Assembly: GCA_965232455.1 (NCBI GenBank)
Contig: OZ246981.1
Coordinates: forward strand, 5,208,001 to 5,272,000
Direction of reading: 5' to 3'
DNA length: 64,000 bases
DNA from: JBFGFX01 sp965232455
GTDB lineage: Bacteria; Pseudomonadota; Gammaproteobacteria; Steroidobacterales; Woeseiaceae
In this document: piece by piece, positions 26,318 to 34,613 of the stretch
Layout: each line of letters begins with the position of its first letter
Position numbering within the stretch: the stretch's first letter is position 1
The notes under the pieces: model-generated
What the model saw: the letters and a program-made list of their open reading frames with translations, nothing else
What the model was told of the DNA's origin: nothing
Databases searched by the model: none
Program-made: the position numbers and the translations under genes

Positions 26318-26651
26318 CTCAAAACCGTCGTCGGCCTTTTCGAGGCAGCTAACACGCTGCAGGGACAATGTTCGCAGATTATGCGGGCTTTGTCGTTTGA
26401 CGTGATCACGCGCCGCATTGCGAACGCCGTCACACAGCTCTTTTGTATTTTTCGCGAGAAGTCGTCACATCGGAAACAACTTTCATCGATTTGCCGGAGC
26501 CGGCCGCCAGGGCATGGCGACGCCGCGAATAATGGACGTCAGCGCACCTTTGTCCCGGACGTTTATTCGTCGGCGATTCCTTCAATGGAACCGACCGGTA
26601 CCAGCCCGTCATTGTCCGATCGACCGAGCGTTTGCCTTGCCGCTTTTTGGG
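26318..26651. other. Long untranslated stretch after the cyclase gene
   Basis: 334 bp between the cyclase stop and the leftward terminator. The only leftward frame here is arginine-rich and unlike protein. A plus-strand frame beginning MAEKKCSGEH is open but runs antisense through the cyclase gene. The stretch may be a long 3' UTR or contain a small RNA; nothing else was seen. Confidence 0.4.
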
Positions 26652-27845
26652 TTATGCGCTGCCGACCCCGTCCATGGTCCGCAACACCTGCGACAATTCC
26701 AGGTCGACGCGATTGCGGCCCTGACGCTTCGATCGGTAGAGCGCCCGGTCGGCGCGGACGATGGCGTCGGTCAGGCAGGTGTCGTTCCCGGAGAGCGTGG
26801 CGACGCCGAAACTGGCGGTCATCGGTAGCTTCTGCCCGTCGACGACAAGCGGCGTCGATTCGACCCGTTGGCGCAACTCCTGGGCGATCCGCAGCGCATC
26901 CCGGAGACCCGTGCCGGGAAGCACCAGCGCAAATTCCTCGCCGCCCACTCTCGCGATCACGTCTTCTTCCCGGCGTCCCCGCTTCAACGCTCCCGCGAAG
27001 TGGCACAGGGCAATGTCTCCCGCGGCGTGCCCGAATTCGTCATTGATGAATTTGAACCGGTCGATGTCGGACATGACAACGGATGCGGGGTCCCCGGTGC
27101 GCCGCGACGTTGCATAGGCGTTCGCGGCGAGTGCGTTGAATCCCCGCCGGTTCAGCAATCCGGTCAACTGATCGTTTGCGGCGAGTTCCCTCATTTCTTC
27201 CGACAGATCGGACGCCACCATGAAGAGAACGAATACCGCCGTCCCGGTATAGCCAGCGGGTATCGTCAGGAAGTTGATGTTGACGTAGAGCTCCCGGAAG
27301 ACTGCATTGCCGTCTGCGCCTTGCAGTAACGACGCACCCGACGCGGCGAGCTGAGTCATGCCGAAAAGAATGATCGTAATCGCCGCGGCAAGCTCCGCGG
27401 GTTGCGGCCTGGCGCGGTGCCGGAGGATCATCGTCGCCGATAGAAACAGCGTGATCGCGGCGACGCCGGGTGCGATCGCGGTACTGATCCCGACATGCCG
27501 ATCGACGATGGTCGTCCAGGCGATAGCAAGAAAAACCAGGCACGCGTACGGCCAGAGGTTGCGCGGAAGAATCCTGCAGTCCGTGCGCTGGCAATGCCCG
27601 CGCAGACCGAGCGTAGTCACGACGAGCGCAAGGCCGTTCACGGTGAGCCAGTAAGACTCAAAGTTCGGAAACTTCGCGGGCTGGAGATTGAAGAACCACT
27701 GAAACGTCGCTGCCAGAAAGGCAAAAGACCAGCTGAGCGCATACGGTTTCCGCCCCAGCGTTTGCCACGCCAGAAAGAAAGTTGTCGAGATCATCGCGCT
27801 AGTTAGCGTCAATGCAACAATGATGTAAAAAACGGCTGAAGTCAT
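26652..27845 (-). CDS. Membrane diguanylate cyclase (GGDEF)
   Basis: A 397-residue protein. The first ~210 residues hold about seven hydrophobic helices (VFYIIVALTLTSAMISTTFF, VLFLAIAW-like segments) as a membrane sensor. The C-terminal GGDEF domain has DQLTGLLNRRGF, SDIDRFKFINDEFGHAAGD, and an intact GGEEF active site, with an RxxD I-site (REED) five residues upstream, so it should make c-di-GMP under product inhibition. The start is ATG 27845. It lies 2 kb from the c-di-GMP riboswitch, a plausible local circuit. Confidence 0.88.
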   Translation of the reverse strand: MTSAVFYIIVALTLTSAMISTTFFLAWQTLGRKPYALSWSFAFLAATFQWFFNLQPAKFPNFESYWLTVNGLALVVTTLGLRGHCQRTDCRILPRNLWPYACLVFLAIAWTTIVDRHVGISTAIAPGVAAITLFLSATMILRHRARPQPAELAAAITIILFGMTQLAASGASLLQGADGNAVFRELYVNINFLTIPAGYTGTAVFVLFMVASDLSEEMRELAANDQLTGLLNRRGFNALAANAYATSRRTGDPASVVMSDIDRFKFINDEFGHAAGDIALCHFAGALKRGRREEDVIARVGGEEFALVLPGTGLRDALRIAQELRQRVESTPLVVDGQKLPMTASFGVATLSGNDTCLTDAIVRADRALYRSKRQGRNRVDLELSQVLRTMDGVGSA

Positions 27846-28394
27846 CGGGCAGAGTGGTGACGGTGCTGAACACAAGTCCTTGGTAAAACGTTGCGCCCAC
27901 GAGGCTCGTGCGGCGCACGCTTCGCCTATGTCCGGTTTGGAGGTCTTACGGGTAAAAGCGGATTCCGGCGCCAAATTCCCTCATTCCAATGTTGAGTAAC
28001 GGTCAACAAAGTGTCAGCCCTAGTTCACCGAATCGTTCGGAAAGCCAAGCTTTCGCGATGCTCTTTGGAAGTTCACGCAAGCGGTTTCGACTTGCGGGCG
28101 TGCAGCGATTATTGATGAGAATCGCGGCCAGCCTCTTTTTGCTGGCGCGAATCGCTTGCTCCGGTGACCGCGTTGGTCGGCGTATTTTGGGTAGCCGCAG
28201 AATAGACGGCTGCCGTGTTAACAGGCGTTTACAGGAGCGTGGAAATCGCTTCCGCTGATACGCCCGTCCGGCAAAGCTGAAGCAGCGGTCGACGTCGAGG
28301 TGTTGGCAGTAGCAACGGGTTGGTTTGACGACAGCATCGGCGGCAAGCTCTGCAACGAGGACGAACCGGCTTAGATGCTCGGTGAATCAGTTCC
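27846..28394. other. Gene-poor stretch with a dispersed repeat
   Basis: Between the cyclase start and the 133-codon gene stop. No frame looks like protein. The part at about 28155-28310 aligns with 30935-31085 and holds one copy of the dispersed repeat described separately. Confidence 0.5.
28158..28258 (+). repeat. Dispersed repeat, copy 1
   Basis: Core GTGTTAACAGGCGTTTACAG followed by GAGCGTGGAAATCGCTTCCG, preceded by a segment GACCGCGTTGGTCGGCG. The same order of motifs occurs at about 30937-31040, 52360-52404 and 56963-57056, with the core alone inverted at 57227-57261. Similarity with copy 2 continues for about 50 bp downstream (CGGTCGACGTCGA). Confidence 0.65.
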
Positions 28395-28796
28395 CTAGGT
28401 GTGTTGAGGCGGGTATCGATGCGAGAACAACCGGCAGTGATCGAGCATGCGAGCAGCCGACTCGTAGTGAATGGACGCGATGACGGGATGCATGGGGGCT
28501 GAGTCTCCCCGCCAAACCAAACCCGCGTCGTCAAACCAGTCGGGCCCGTAAATCTCAATCACGAACAGCAGAGGGTATTTATGCAAGGTTTCCCAATCTC
28601 CATTCAACTCCTTGAGCGGCTTGTCCACTACAACGCTGTGAACAAACGCCCAGACACACTCCCACGTTGCACAAATCCGCTCCTGCTGAGCCCCCCTGGC
28701 CACCAGCGGTTCTGAATCGTCCACCGGCGTAATCCGAACCCGATACGACGTTCCATCAGTTGGCCGATCACTCTGAACCTTATGAGAAATGCTCAT
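28395..28796 (-). CDS. Hypothetical protein, 133 residues
   Basis: A soluble protein with no membrane segment: YRVRITPVDDSEPL, ICATWECVWAFVHSVV, PLLFVIEIYGPDWF, MHPVIASIHYES. A GAGGGAG ribosome site lies about 8 nt before the second of two tandem ATG codons, which decides the start. Codon quality supports a real gene. No family recognised; neighbours give no functional hint. Confidence 0.6.
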   Translation of the reverse strand: MSISHKVQSDRPTDGTSYRVRITPVDDSEPLVARGAQQERICATWECVWAFVHSVVVDKPLKELNGDWETLHKYPLLFVIEIYGPDWFDDAGLVWRGDSAPMHPVIASIHYESAARMLDHCRLFSHRYPPQHT

Positions 28797-29007
28797 CATG
28801 GTACTCCCTCTATCACTCCCGCTTTACGCTCGGCCTGCCGCCGCTTCAATCCACTACACCCTACGAAACGAACCGTTGAACCCACCTACCCACCCCGTCG
28901 AAGACGCTCTCACCGACGTTCTGTTGCACAAGACGATTCTCACGACTCACCACTTCTCCCAGCGGCGCGCTGAGGATCCTCTGTGCCGATCGTTGTCGTA
29001 CGGTCCC

Positions 29008-29307
29008 TTACCTCGATATCGCCGCCTTGCGTCGTGTGGCCTGGTTCACAACGCGATCGCCAATTTGGCGCTCAACTTCAGTCTTGACCTGGCTCGCAAC
29101 CCGCACGAAGTTCGCCAGGAATTCTTCGACATTGGTGGCCCAAGCGCCCAGGTATTTGTAGCGGCCGAGCCACTGGAACGTAACCAAGTCGTGCTTGACA
29201 TCAATGATCAGGCACGTTGGGCCGCGTCGATTACGGCGCTGCCCTCGTTTGCTAGGGTCGAAGGCGCATCGCCAACGCTCGCCCAGCTGAGGCATCGTAG
29301 GGGCCAT
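29008..29307 (-). CDS. Hypothetical protein, about 99 residues
   Basis: A basic protein with a plausible core (RWRCAFDPSKRGQRRNRR, PTCLIIDVKHDLVTFQWLG, LGAWATNVEEFLANFVRV) and a basic C-terminus that may bind nucleic acid. The start is ATG 29307 or TTG 29313; the ribosome site is weak. The longer rightward frame over the same bases is less protein-like. Function unknown. Confidence 0.4.
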   Translation of the reverse strand: MAPTMPQLGERWRCAFDPSKRGQRRNRRGPTCLIIDVKHDLVTFQWLGRYKYLGAWATNVEEFLANFVRVASQVKTEVERQIGDRVVNQATRRKAAISR

Positions 29308-29556
29308 AGACAATGCCCTAGTTGCGCGCGCCGATCGTTCGCGTCTGTCGGGACGCAGCTTGCAGAGGGACTCTCATTGCGATTGGCTCCAATCCTTATC
29401 TGAATTCACAAAACCGTCGAACCGGCCAAGCCTCTTCCGTCGAGGTATTCACGCCAAGTCCGGCAGACCCACCGGCGCGGATTGTTGCAGCGAATCTGCA
29501 AAGAATATCGAAACAAGTCACATCGGTACCGTAAACACTGACGGCGCCGAACGGCG

Positions 29557-30513
29557 CTAATGTCGCGTGTCGGGGCCGAACTGTTCTTGTACGCGTTTCA
29601 GAAGGAAGTCTACGACGAGCCGCACGCTGTCGGGCATGTCGCGATGCGGGTAAACGATGTACACGTTATTGTGCAAATGGCTATAGTTCTTCAGCACCCG
29701 CTCAAGCTTCCCGTTCTCAACCTCATGCTGTACCAGTACGTCCGGAAGTCGCGCGACGCCCCGGCCATGTTGAATCGCGCCAAGAATCATGAGCTCGCAG
29801 TTGGTCTGAAAGTCACCTGTGACGGAGACGTTGAATGGCTTGCTGTCGGGTTCGCGAAAGTACCACTGGTCTCCGTTGGGGCGATCGGTGCACGTAATAC
29901 AATTCAGGTGGCGCAAGTCGTCCGGAGTTTCAGGACGTCCAAACTCGTCAAAGTACTCAGGTGCGGCACAGATGACGTAACGAGCTTCGGAGAACTTTCG
30001 TGCAATGAGATTCGAGCTGTCCAGGTCGCCGAGCTTTACGGCCGCGTCGTAGCCGTTGCCGATGATATCGATCTCGTCGCTCGTGTCCGTCACGACGAGC
30101 TCAACATTGATGCCTGGGTACTTGGCGCTGAGCTCAGAGAAGATCGGCATGGAAATGTACGAGCAGATTTTTGGTGCGGCCAGGCGCACGAACCCGGATC
30201 GATCGCTGCTGAAGTCTCTTATTTCGCGTTCAATCCTGTGGATTTCGTCGGACAGGTTCTTGCAACGCGTGTAGAGAGCCTGGCCGGCGGCGGTCAGCGA
30301 CAAAGAGCGGGTCGATCGATTGAGCAGTCGTGCCTGCAGGCGTTCTTCCAAGCGACTGATGCGTTTGCTAACCAAAGATCGTGAGACGCCAAGCAATTTG
30401 GCGGCGCCGGTGAAACTCTTGGACTGCACGACAAAGCGGAAAATCATGAAGTCACTTTCATAGGGCGTAACCGCCTGGTGCCGCCAGCTAATGTTCGACA
30501 TGCTCTGCACCAT
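29557..30513 (-). CDS. LysR-family transcriptional regulator
   Basis: A 318-residue LTTR. The N-terminal helix-turn-helix is visible: IFRFVVQSKSFTGAAKLLG, VSRSLVSKRISRLEERLQA, RLLNRSTRSLSLTAAGQ. The effector domain follows with SGFVRLAAPK and GYDAAVKLGDL, typical of the CrgA/DsdC-like group. The start is uncertain: ATG 30513 or 30501 lacks a good ribosome site, and a longer frame begins at 30573. The divergent neighbour is the BTAD regulator 700 bp away; target genes are not evident. Confidence 0.85.
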   Translation of the reverse strand: MVQSMSNISWRHQAVTPYESDFMIFRFVVQSKSFTGAAKLLGVSRSLVSKRISRLEERLQARLLNRSTRSLSLTAAGQALYTRCKNLSDEIHRIEREIRDFSSDRSGFVRLAAPKICSYISMPIFSELSAKYPGINVELVVTDTSDEIDIIGNGYDAAVKLGDLDSSNLIARKFSEARYVICAAPEYFDEFGRPETPDDLRHLNCITCTDRPNGDQWYFREPDSKPFNVSVTGDFQTNCELMILGAIQHGRGVARLPDVLVQHEVENGKLERVLKNYSHLHNNVYIVYPHRDMPDSVRLVVDFLLKRVQEQFGPDTRH

Positions 30514-30936
30514 TTTTGAGCAAAACCAAGGGCTTAGTAAATTAAAGCAGCGATAGTAGCGCGGCTGCACCAACGTATCTGCGCTATCTGGTAAAAACTG
30601 TCGGGCGCAAAGGGAACTATTGAGCGCACGCCGTGCGGCGCCGAATCACGGATGTAAGGGACAATCGGTTCTTTGCCAAGGTAGTTTGTTTGCCCTCTCA
30701 AGGAGTTGGTGAAAACCATCAATTTCTTCGAGCACCGACGTTTGGTCGGCACGATTTTGAGAATGTTGTGCTGCGGGTGTTTCCCTGCTTACAGCGACGT
30801 GCCTGCCACGAGGCCGTGTACAATGTGCATTCGACAACCGAAACCTGCTTGATCTCGACGTGCTACGCGGTCGAGCTGCGGAGAGCGACCCGTAGACCGA
30901 CTGTTCGTGCTGCTTGCTTCATGTCAGGCTCCTGTT

Positions 30937-31040
30937 TTGCTCCGGCGACCGCATCAGTCGGCAGATTCGGGTAGAGATAGAGTAAGCCGCCAACGTGGTA
31001 ACAGGTGTTTGTAAAACTGTGGAAATCGCCTCCGCTGAAT
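30937..31040 (+). repeat. Dispersed repeat, copy 2
   Basis: TTGCTCCGGCGACCGCATCA, then GTGGTAACAGGTGTTTGT and GTGGAAATCGCCTCCGCTGA. It aligns with copy 1 at 28158-28258 in the same orientation, and both continue into a related CGGTCGACGTCGA segment. Confidence 0.65.
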
Positions 31041-31161
31041 TCATCCGTCTGGTGAAACTGGAGCCTCGGTCGACGTCGAAGCGCGTCCCGCAGCAAAACG
31101 TTGACCTGCGATATTGCTTTCGGCAGCTACAATGGGAATCCTGTTCGTCCGATCCGGGAAG

Positions 31162-31181
31162 CGCCGTCCCGCGGGACGGCG
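31162..31181. promoter_or_regulatory. Perfect 20-bp palindrome before BTAD regulator
   Basis: CGCCGTCCC-GC-GGGACGGCG, 45 bp before the GTG start. It could be an operator for autoregulation or the stem of an RNA hairpin; no T-run follows. Confidence 0.4.
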
Positions 31182-31226
31182 GTGCGGCAGGTGTTTTCGG
31201 TTTGTGAATGAGGTGGTTAGGAAAAC

Positions 31227-32816
31227 GTGGTAACTCTGAGAATCGACGCACTGGGCGAGCTGGCGGTATTTCGCGATGGCGAGCTGCTGGCTTTACCCGC
31301 CTCAAAACGCGCCCGTGCGCTGCTCGCCTATCTGGCGCTGACCGCGCGGCCGCATCGACGCGATCGTTTGTGTGAGGTGTTTTGGGAGATTCCCGACGAC
31401 CCCCGCGGCGCGTTGCGCTGGGCACTGAGCAAACTGCGCGGTGTGGTGAATGAAGAGGGCGCCGATCGCCTGGTGGCGGATCGTGAGCGCGTTGCGCTTG
31501 ACACGGCGACCATCGCCATTGATATTCAGCGCCTGTCGTCAGAATTGAACGATCCGGTTTTGTCGGTCGAGCGGCTGCAAGCGATAGCGGAGCAGTTGCA
31601 GGAGCCTCTGCTGGAGGGTATCGATCTTCCGGATCAGTCACTGTTTCAACAATGGCTTACCTCCGAACGCAAAGACGCGATGCGCCTGCGGGCGAAAGCA
31701 CTGGGCCGGCTCGCGTGTCATCCCGACCTTCCGCCGCACAATGCAATCGCCTGGACACGGGCATGGTTGGACCTCGAGCCCTTCGACACCGCTGCGGCAA
31801 CCCAGCTAATGACACAGCTGGAACAACTCGGTGAGACCCGGGAACTCGAGCGGCTATCGCGGGAGCTGACGATGCGATTTCGTAACGCGGCCATCAGTTG
31901 GTCCCCGGCCACGCGGGCCCACACTCCCCCATCGGCCGAGGGCGGCGGTGACACCGTCCAGGTTCGACAACTGTTGGCACGGCAGAAGGTCCAGTTCTGC
32001 ACGGCGGCCGACGGCGTGCGTATTGCGTACGCCTCGGTCGGGCAGGGCGCACCGATAATCAAGGCCGCCAACTGGCTGAGTCACCTCGAGCTGGACTGGG
32101 ACGCGCCCATCTGGAGTCCATTGTTTCGGGAACTCGCGCGCAATCACTATTTCGTGCGCTACGACGAACGCGGTAACGGGTTGTCGGACTGGGACGTCAG
32201 CGAGCTTTCGCAGGAGGCGTTTGTCGCCGACCTCGAGACCGTCGTCGAGGCCACCGGGCTGGAGCGTTTTGCCTTGCTCGGCATCTCGCAGGGCGCCGCT
32301 GTGTCAATTGAGTACGCGGTCCGACATCCGCAACGCGTTTCCCACCTCATTTTGTTCGGCGGCTACGCGGCCGGCTGGCGGATTGATGCAACACCGGAGA
32401 CGCTCAAGGAGCGAGAGGCGATCATGACGCTGACATCCAGCGGGTGGGGTCAGGACAATCCGGCTTATCGACAGATTTTTTCTTCCACCTTCATGCCAAG
32501 CGCAACTGCCGAAGAGTTTGGCTGGTTCAATGAATTCCAGCGTCGGACCGCCTCGCCCGCGAATGCAGTGCGATTCCTGTCGGCCTTTGGCGATATCGAC
32601 GTGCGCGATCGACTGGCCGAGGTGTCGGTGCCGACGCTGGTGATTCATTCCCTGGGTGACCGGCGAATTCCGGTCACCGTCGGCCGCGACATCGCCGCCG
32701 CGATTCCAAACGCCGAATTCCTCGGCCTGGAAAGCGATGGCCACCTTCTGCTGGGACGCGAGCCGGCGTCGCAGATATTTGTCGATGCGGTAAGCGAATT
32801 CATCGCCCGCGCGTAG
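31227..32816 (+). CDS. BTAD-type regulator fused to an alpha/beta hydrolase
   Basis: A 529-residue fusion. Residues 1-100 are a SARP-like winged helix (DALGELAVFRDGELLALPAS, RARALLAYLAL, FWEIPDDPRGALRWALSKLR); residues 100-220 are the bacterial transcriptional activation helices (BTAD). Residues 255-529 are an alpha/beta hydrolase with nucleophile GISQG near 354, acid in SLGDRRIP and His in ESDGHLLLG. The hydrolase may sense a small ligand rather than act as an enzyme. GTG start with AGGAAAAC upstream. Decayed pieces of the same gene type occur at 52.4-52.7 and 57.06-57.2 kb. Confidence 0.85.
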   Translation: MVTLRIDALGELAVFRDGELLALPASKRARALLAYLALTARPHRRDRLCEVFWEIPDDPRGALRWALSKLRGVVNEEGADRLVADRERVALDTATIAIDIQRLSSELNDPVLSVERLQAIAEQLQEPLLEGIDLPDQSLFQQWLTSERKDAMRLRAKALGRLACHPDLPPHNAIAWTRAWLDLEPFDTAAATQLMTQLEQLGETRELERLSRELTMRFRNAAISWSPATRAHTPPSAEGGGDTVQVRQLLARQKVQFCTAADGVRIAYASVGQGAPIIKAANWLSHLELDWDAPIWSPLFRELARNHYFVRYDERGNGLSDWDVSELSQEAFVADLETVVEATGLERFALLGISQGAAVSIEYAVRHPQRVSHLILFGGYAAGWRIDATPETLKEREAIMTLTSSGWGQDNPAYRQIFSSTFMPSATAEEFGWFNEFQRRTASPANAVRFLSAFGDIDVRDRLAEVSVPTLVIHSLGDRRIPVTVGRDIAAAIPNAEFLGLESDGHLLLGREPASQIFVDAVSEFIARA

Positions 32817-32909
32817 TTCGCGATATACGTTTTCAACCTGCCGACGCCCGGTCTGCTCACGACCAGGGTGAACACGATCGCGCCGGTCCGATTTGCTTGC
32901 GCCGGAGGT

Positions 32910-32949
32910 CAAATTCCACGCCCGGCACCACGCTCAATACAACGCTCAC
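32910..32949 (+). repeat. 40-bp repeat shared with 58122-58161
   Basis: CAAATTCCACGCCCGGCACC and the following 20 bases match 58122-58161 at 34 of 40 positions in the same orientation. One copy precedes the tail cluster, the other precedes the second TonB receptor gene. Confidence 0.55.
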
Positions 32950-33009
32950 GGCCCACCATTCGCAACCGAACGAAACTTGTTCGGTGCGCTGCGGAGAAAT
33001 GCGTTACGT

Positions 33010-33339
33010 ATGAATGCCGAAACCGGTAAGGCGATAGACGAAATGGAGCACTTGGAACAGTCCATTCGCGACATTCTGCTGACACCCATAGGCACTCGGG
33101 TAATGCGGCGTAACTATGGTTCGAGATTGATGTATCTCCTCGATCAGCCGATGAATGATTTTCTCATCGCGTCAATACAGGCGGCGGTTGTGGAAGCGCT
33201 GACCAATTACGAACCGAGGGTCAAGCTCAGTCGGGTGATCGTCAACGGCGCTGATAGCGGCAAGTTAAGTGTCACCATCGAAGGGTTTTACGTGCCCGAT
33301 AGCCGAGCGATTCGGCTCGAAAATATTTCGATTCGATAG
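33010..33339 (+). CDS. Baseplate wedge protein, gp25/W-like
   Basis: A 109-residue gp25-like protein (P2 W is about 115). Recognisable core: SIRDILLTPIGTRVMRRNYGSRL, read as SIRDILLTPIGTRVM then RRNYGSRL, and YEPRVKLSRVIV. gp25 proteins form the baseplate wedge and nucleate sheath polymerisation. The start is ATG 33010; the longer frame upstream has no family likeness. It opens the tail cluster, about 190 bp after the BTAD regulator, with the spike gene 43 bp downstream. Confidence 0.85.
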   Translation: MNAETGKAIDEMEHLEQSIRDILLTPIGTRVMRRNYGSRLMYLLDQPMNDFLIASIQAAVVEALTNYEPRVKLSRVIVNGADSGKLSVTIEGFYVPDSRAIRLENISIR

Positions 33340-33382
33340 CGGACGGCAAGAGTAAGGGATTACTTCTCGCAGGTAACGGAAT

Positions 33383-34093
33383 ATGCCAGAGAATGCGACT
33401 GAAAACATAGTTGACCATTTTTCCGACGGGCAGCCGAATGATGTGAGAGTTCAAGCGAAGCTCGATCATCATACGGCCATGTTAGGTGGTATCGCTCGTA
33501 TTGGGCGAGTTGTCGAGGCCGCCGCTGACGACCCTGCAGATCCCGGAGATATCCCCAGAGTACTGGTGCAGATAGGAGGCATCAGTGCAGGCAGCTACGT
33601 GCGTAACTGGATGCCTTGGACCACGACGCGTGCAGGCCTGGACGGCGAATGGTGGGCGCCGGAGCAGGATGAACAGGTCCTTGTCATCGCGCCGTCGGGC
33701 AATCTGACTCAGGGTGTTATCGTCGGTTCACTGTATCGTGGCGCGCTGACATTTGACGCCGGTGCGGGCGATATTACCGCAAGAGACCCAATTCCCGGTG
33801 CCGTCGCGGGCGCGGCCGAAACAGAGAAACAAATTCACAAGCGCGTGTACAAAGACGGTTCGAGTATCGCTTACGACCGCAATAACCACAGTTTGTCCAT
33901 GGTCGTGAAAAGCGCGCCTGAGGCCGCCAAGGAAATATCGGCAACCATTACGGCTGATCAGTCACTCGTGCTCACTGCCGGCAGCACTCAAATCACGATC
34001 AACCACGATGGCGCGGTCGATCTTGCTGCGCAGGGTAACGACATCACGATTTCCGGAAACGTGAAAGTTACTGGAACAATGGACGTCAGCTAA
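33383..34093 (+). CDS. Baseplate spike protein, P2 gpV-like
   Basis: A 236-residue protein of the gpV/VgrG-spike type. The OB-fold is shown by IARIGRVVEAAADDPADPG and VLVQIGGISAGSYVRNWMPW, followed by WWAPEQDEQVLVIAPSGNL and GVIVGSLY, a classical gpV signature. The C-terminus is a repetitive beta-spike (TQITINHDGAVDLAAQGNDI). It forms the membrane-piercing needle below the tube. Unlike eCIS Afp8, the gpD-like hub is a separate gene (44769-45788), as in P2. Confidence 0.88.
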   Translation: MPENATENIVDHFSDGQPNDVRVQAKLDHHTAMLGGIARIGRVVEAAADDPADPGDIPRVLVQIGGISAGSYVRNWMPWTTTRAGLDGEWWAPEQDEQVLVIAPSGNLTQGVIVGSLYRGALTFDAGAGDITARDPIPGAVAGAAETEKQIHKRVYKDGSSIAYDRNNHSLSMVVKSAPEAAKEISATITADQSLVLTAGSTQITINHDGAVDLAAQGNDITISGNVKVTGTMDVS

Positions 34094-34144
34094 CGGGGCT
34101 GATCCTCTGATTGCCGAAGAAGAAACAAGACGTGAGAGAAGAGT

Positions 34145-34513
34145 ATGTCAAAAGCGGTCGCAGTAGAAGGCGATACCCAGGCACTGACCAGTACCGAAAA
34201 ACTTCCGGCGGACACCGGCCAAACCGGATCCTGGCAGGCGGATACTCTCCAGGTGACCATCGGCAAGACAGTATCGGTGGGCGGCAAAAAAGTTGAACTA
34301 AGCGCGGTGATGACCTGGATCTATCAAGGCGGCACCGCGGGTACGAGTCCGATGCTCCCGGTTACCGATACTGCAACGCTGGCAGCCAGTCCGACAAAAC
34401 TCAAGGATGCGAATCAAAACGTTCTCGTTGAGGGCGACGAGGTGACGGGCACGGTTGATGCAGGCAACAAAATTATGGTTACGAAAAGCCAGGATGTGTT
34501 GAGAACGGCTTGA
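34145..34513 (+). CDS. Small tail protein after the spike, perhaps PAAR-like tip
   Basis: A 122-residue mostly beta protein: KAVAVEGDTQAL, GSWQADTLQVTIGKTVSVGG, MLPVTDTATLAASPTKL, VLVEGDEVTGTVDAGNKI. Its place next to the spike and its small beta-rich character suggest a spike tip or chaperone, comparable with PAAR-like proteins in injection systems; the PAAR motif itself is not visible. GAGAGAAG precedes the ATG. P2 has no gene here, so it is a departure from the P2 order. Confidence 0.5.
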   Translation: MSKAVAVEGDTQALTSTEKLPADTGQTGSWQADTLQVTIGKTVSVGGKKVELSAVMTWIYQGGTAGTSPMLPVTDTATLAASPTKLKDANQNVLVEGDEVTGTVDAGNKIMVTKSQDVLRTA

Positions 34514-34613
34514 ACACGACAAACGAGACACATTCTTCACCTGCCCATGCGCACGTCATCAGTCAGCTTTTTGCGCCGGTAGTCGCGATACAAAACCACT
34601 TCAAGGCTAAGCA

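Larger units (their letters stand above)
30574..31226. other. Long intergenic stretch with repeat and palindrome
   Basis: About 650 bp between divergent regulators. It holds dispersed-repeat copy 2 (30937-31040) and a 20-bp palindrome (31162-31181) close to the BTAD start. Short frames here have no protein-like composition. Promoters for both regulators probably lie within it, but I could not point to -35/-10 boxes with confidence. Confidence 0.5.

Noticed and set aside
26288..27046. 252-codon rightward frame starting MAEKKCSGEH
   Set aside because: The first 50 residues look plausible, but the frame then runs antisense through the GGDEF domain and becomes Arg/Pro-rich; its start lies in a terminator hairpin.
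28789..29403. 204-codon rightward frame over the 99-codon hypothetical
   Set aside because: Composition is poor and no ribosome site is present; the minus-strand frame is more protein-like.
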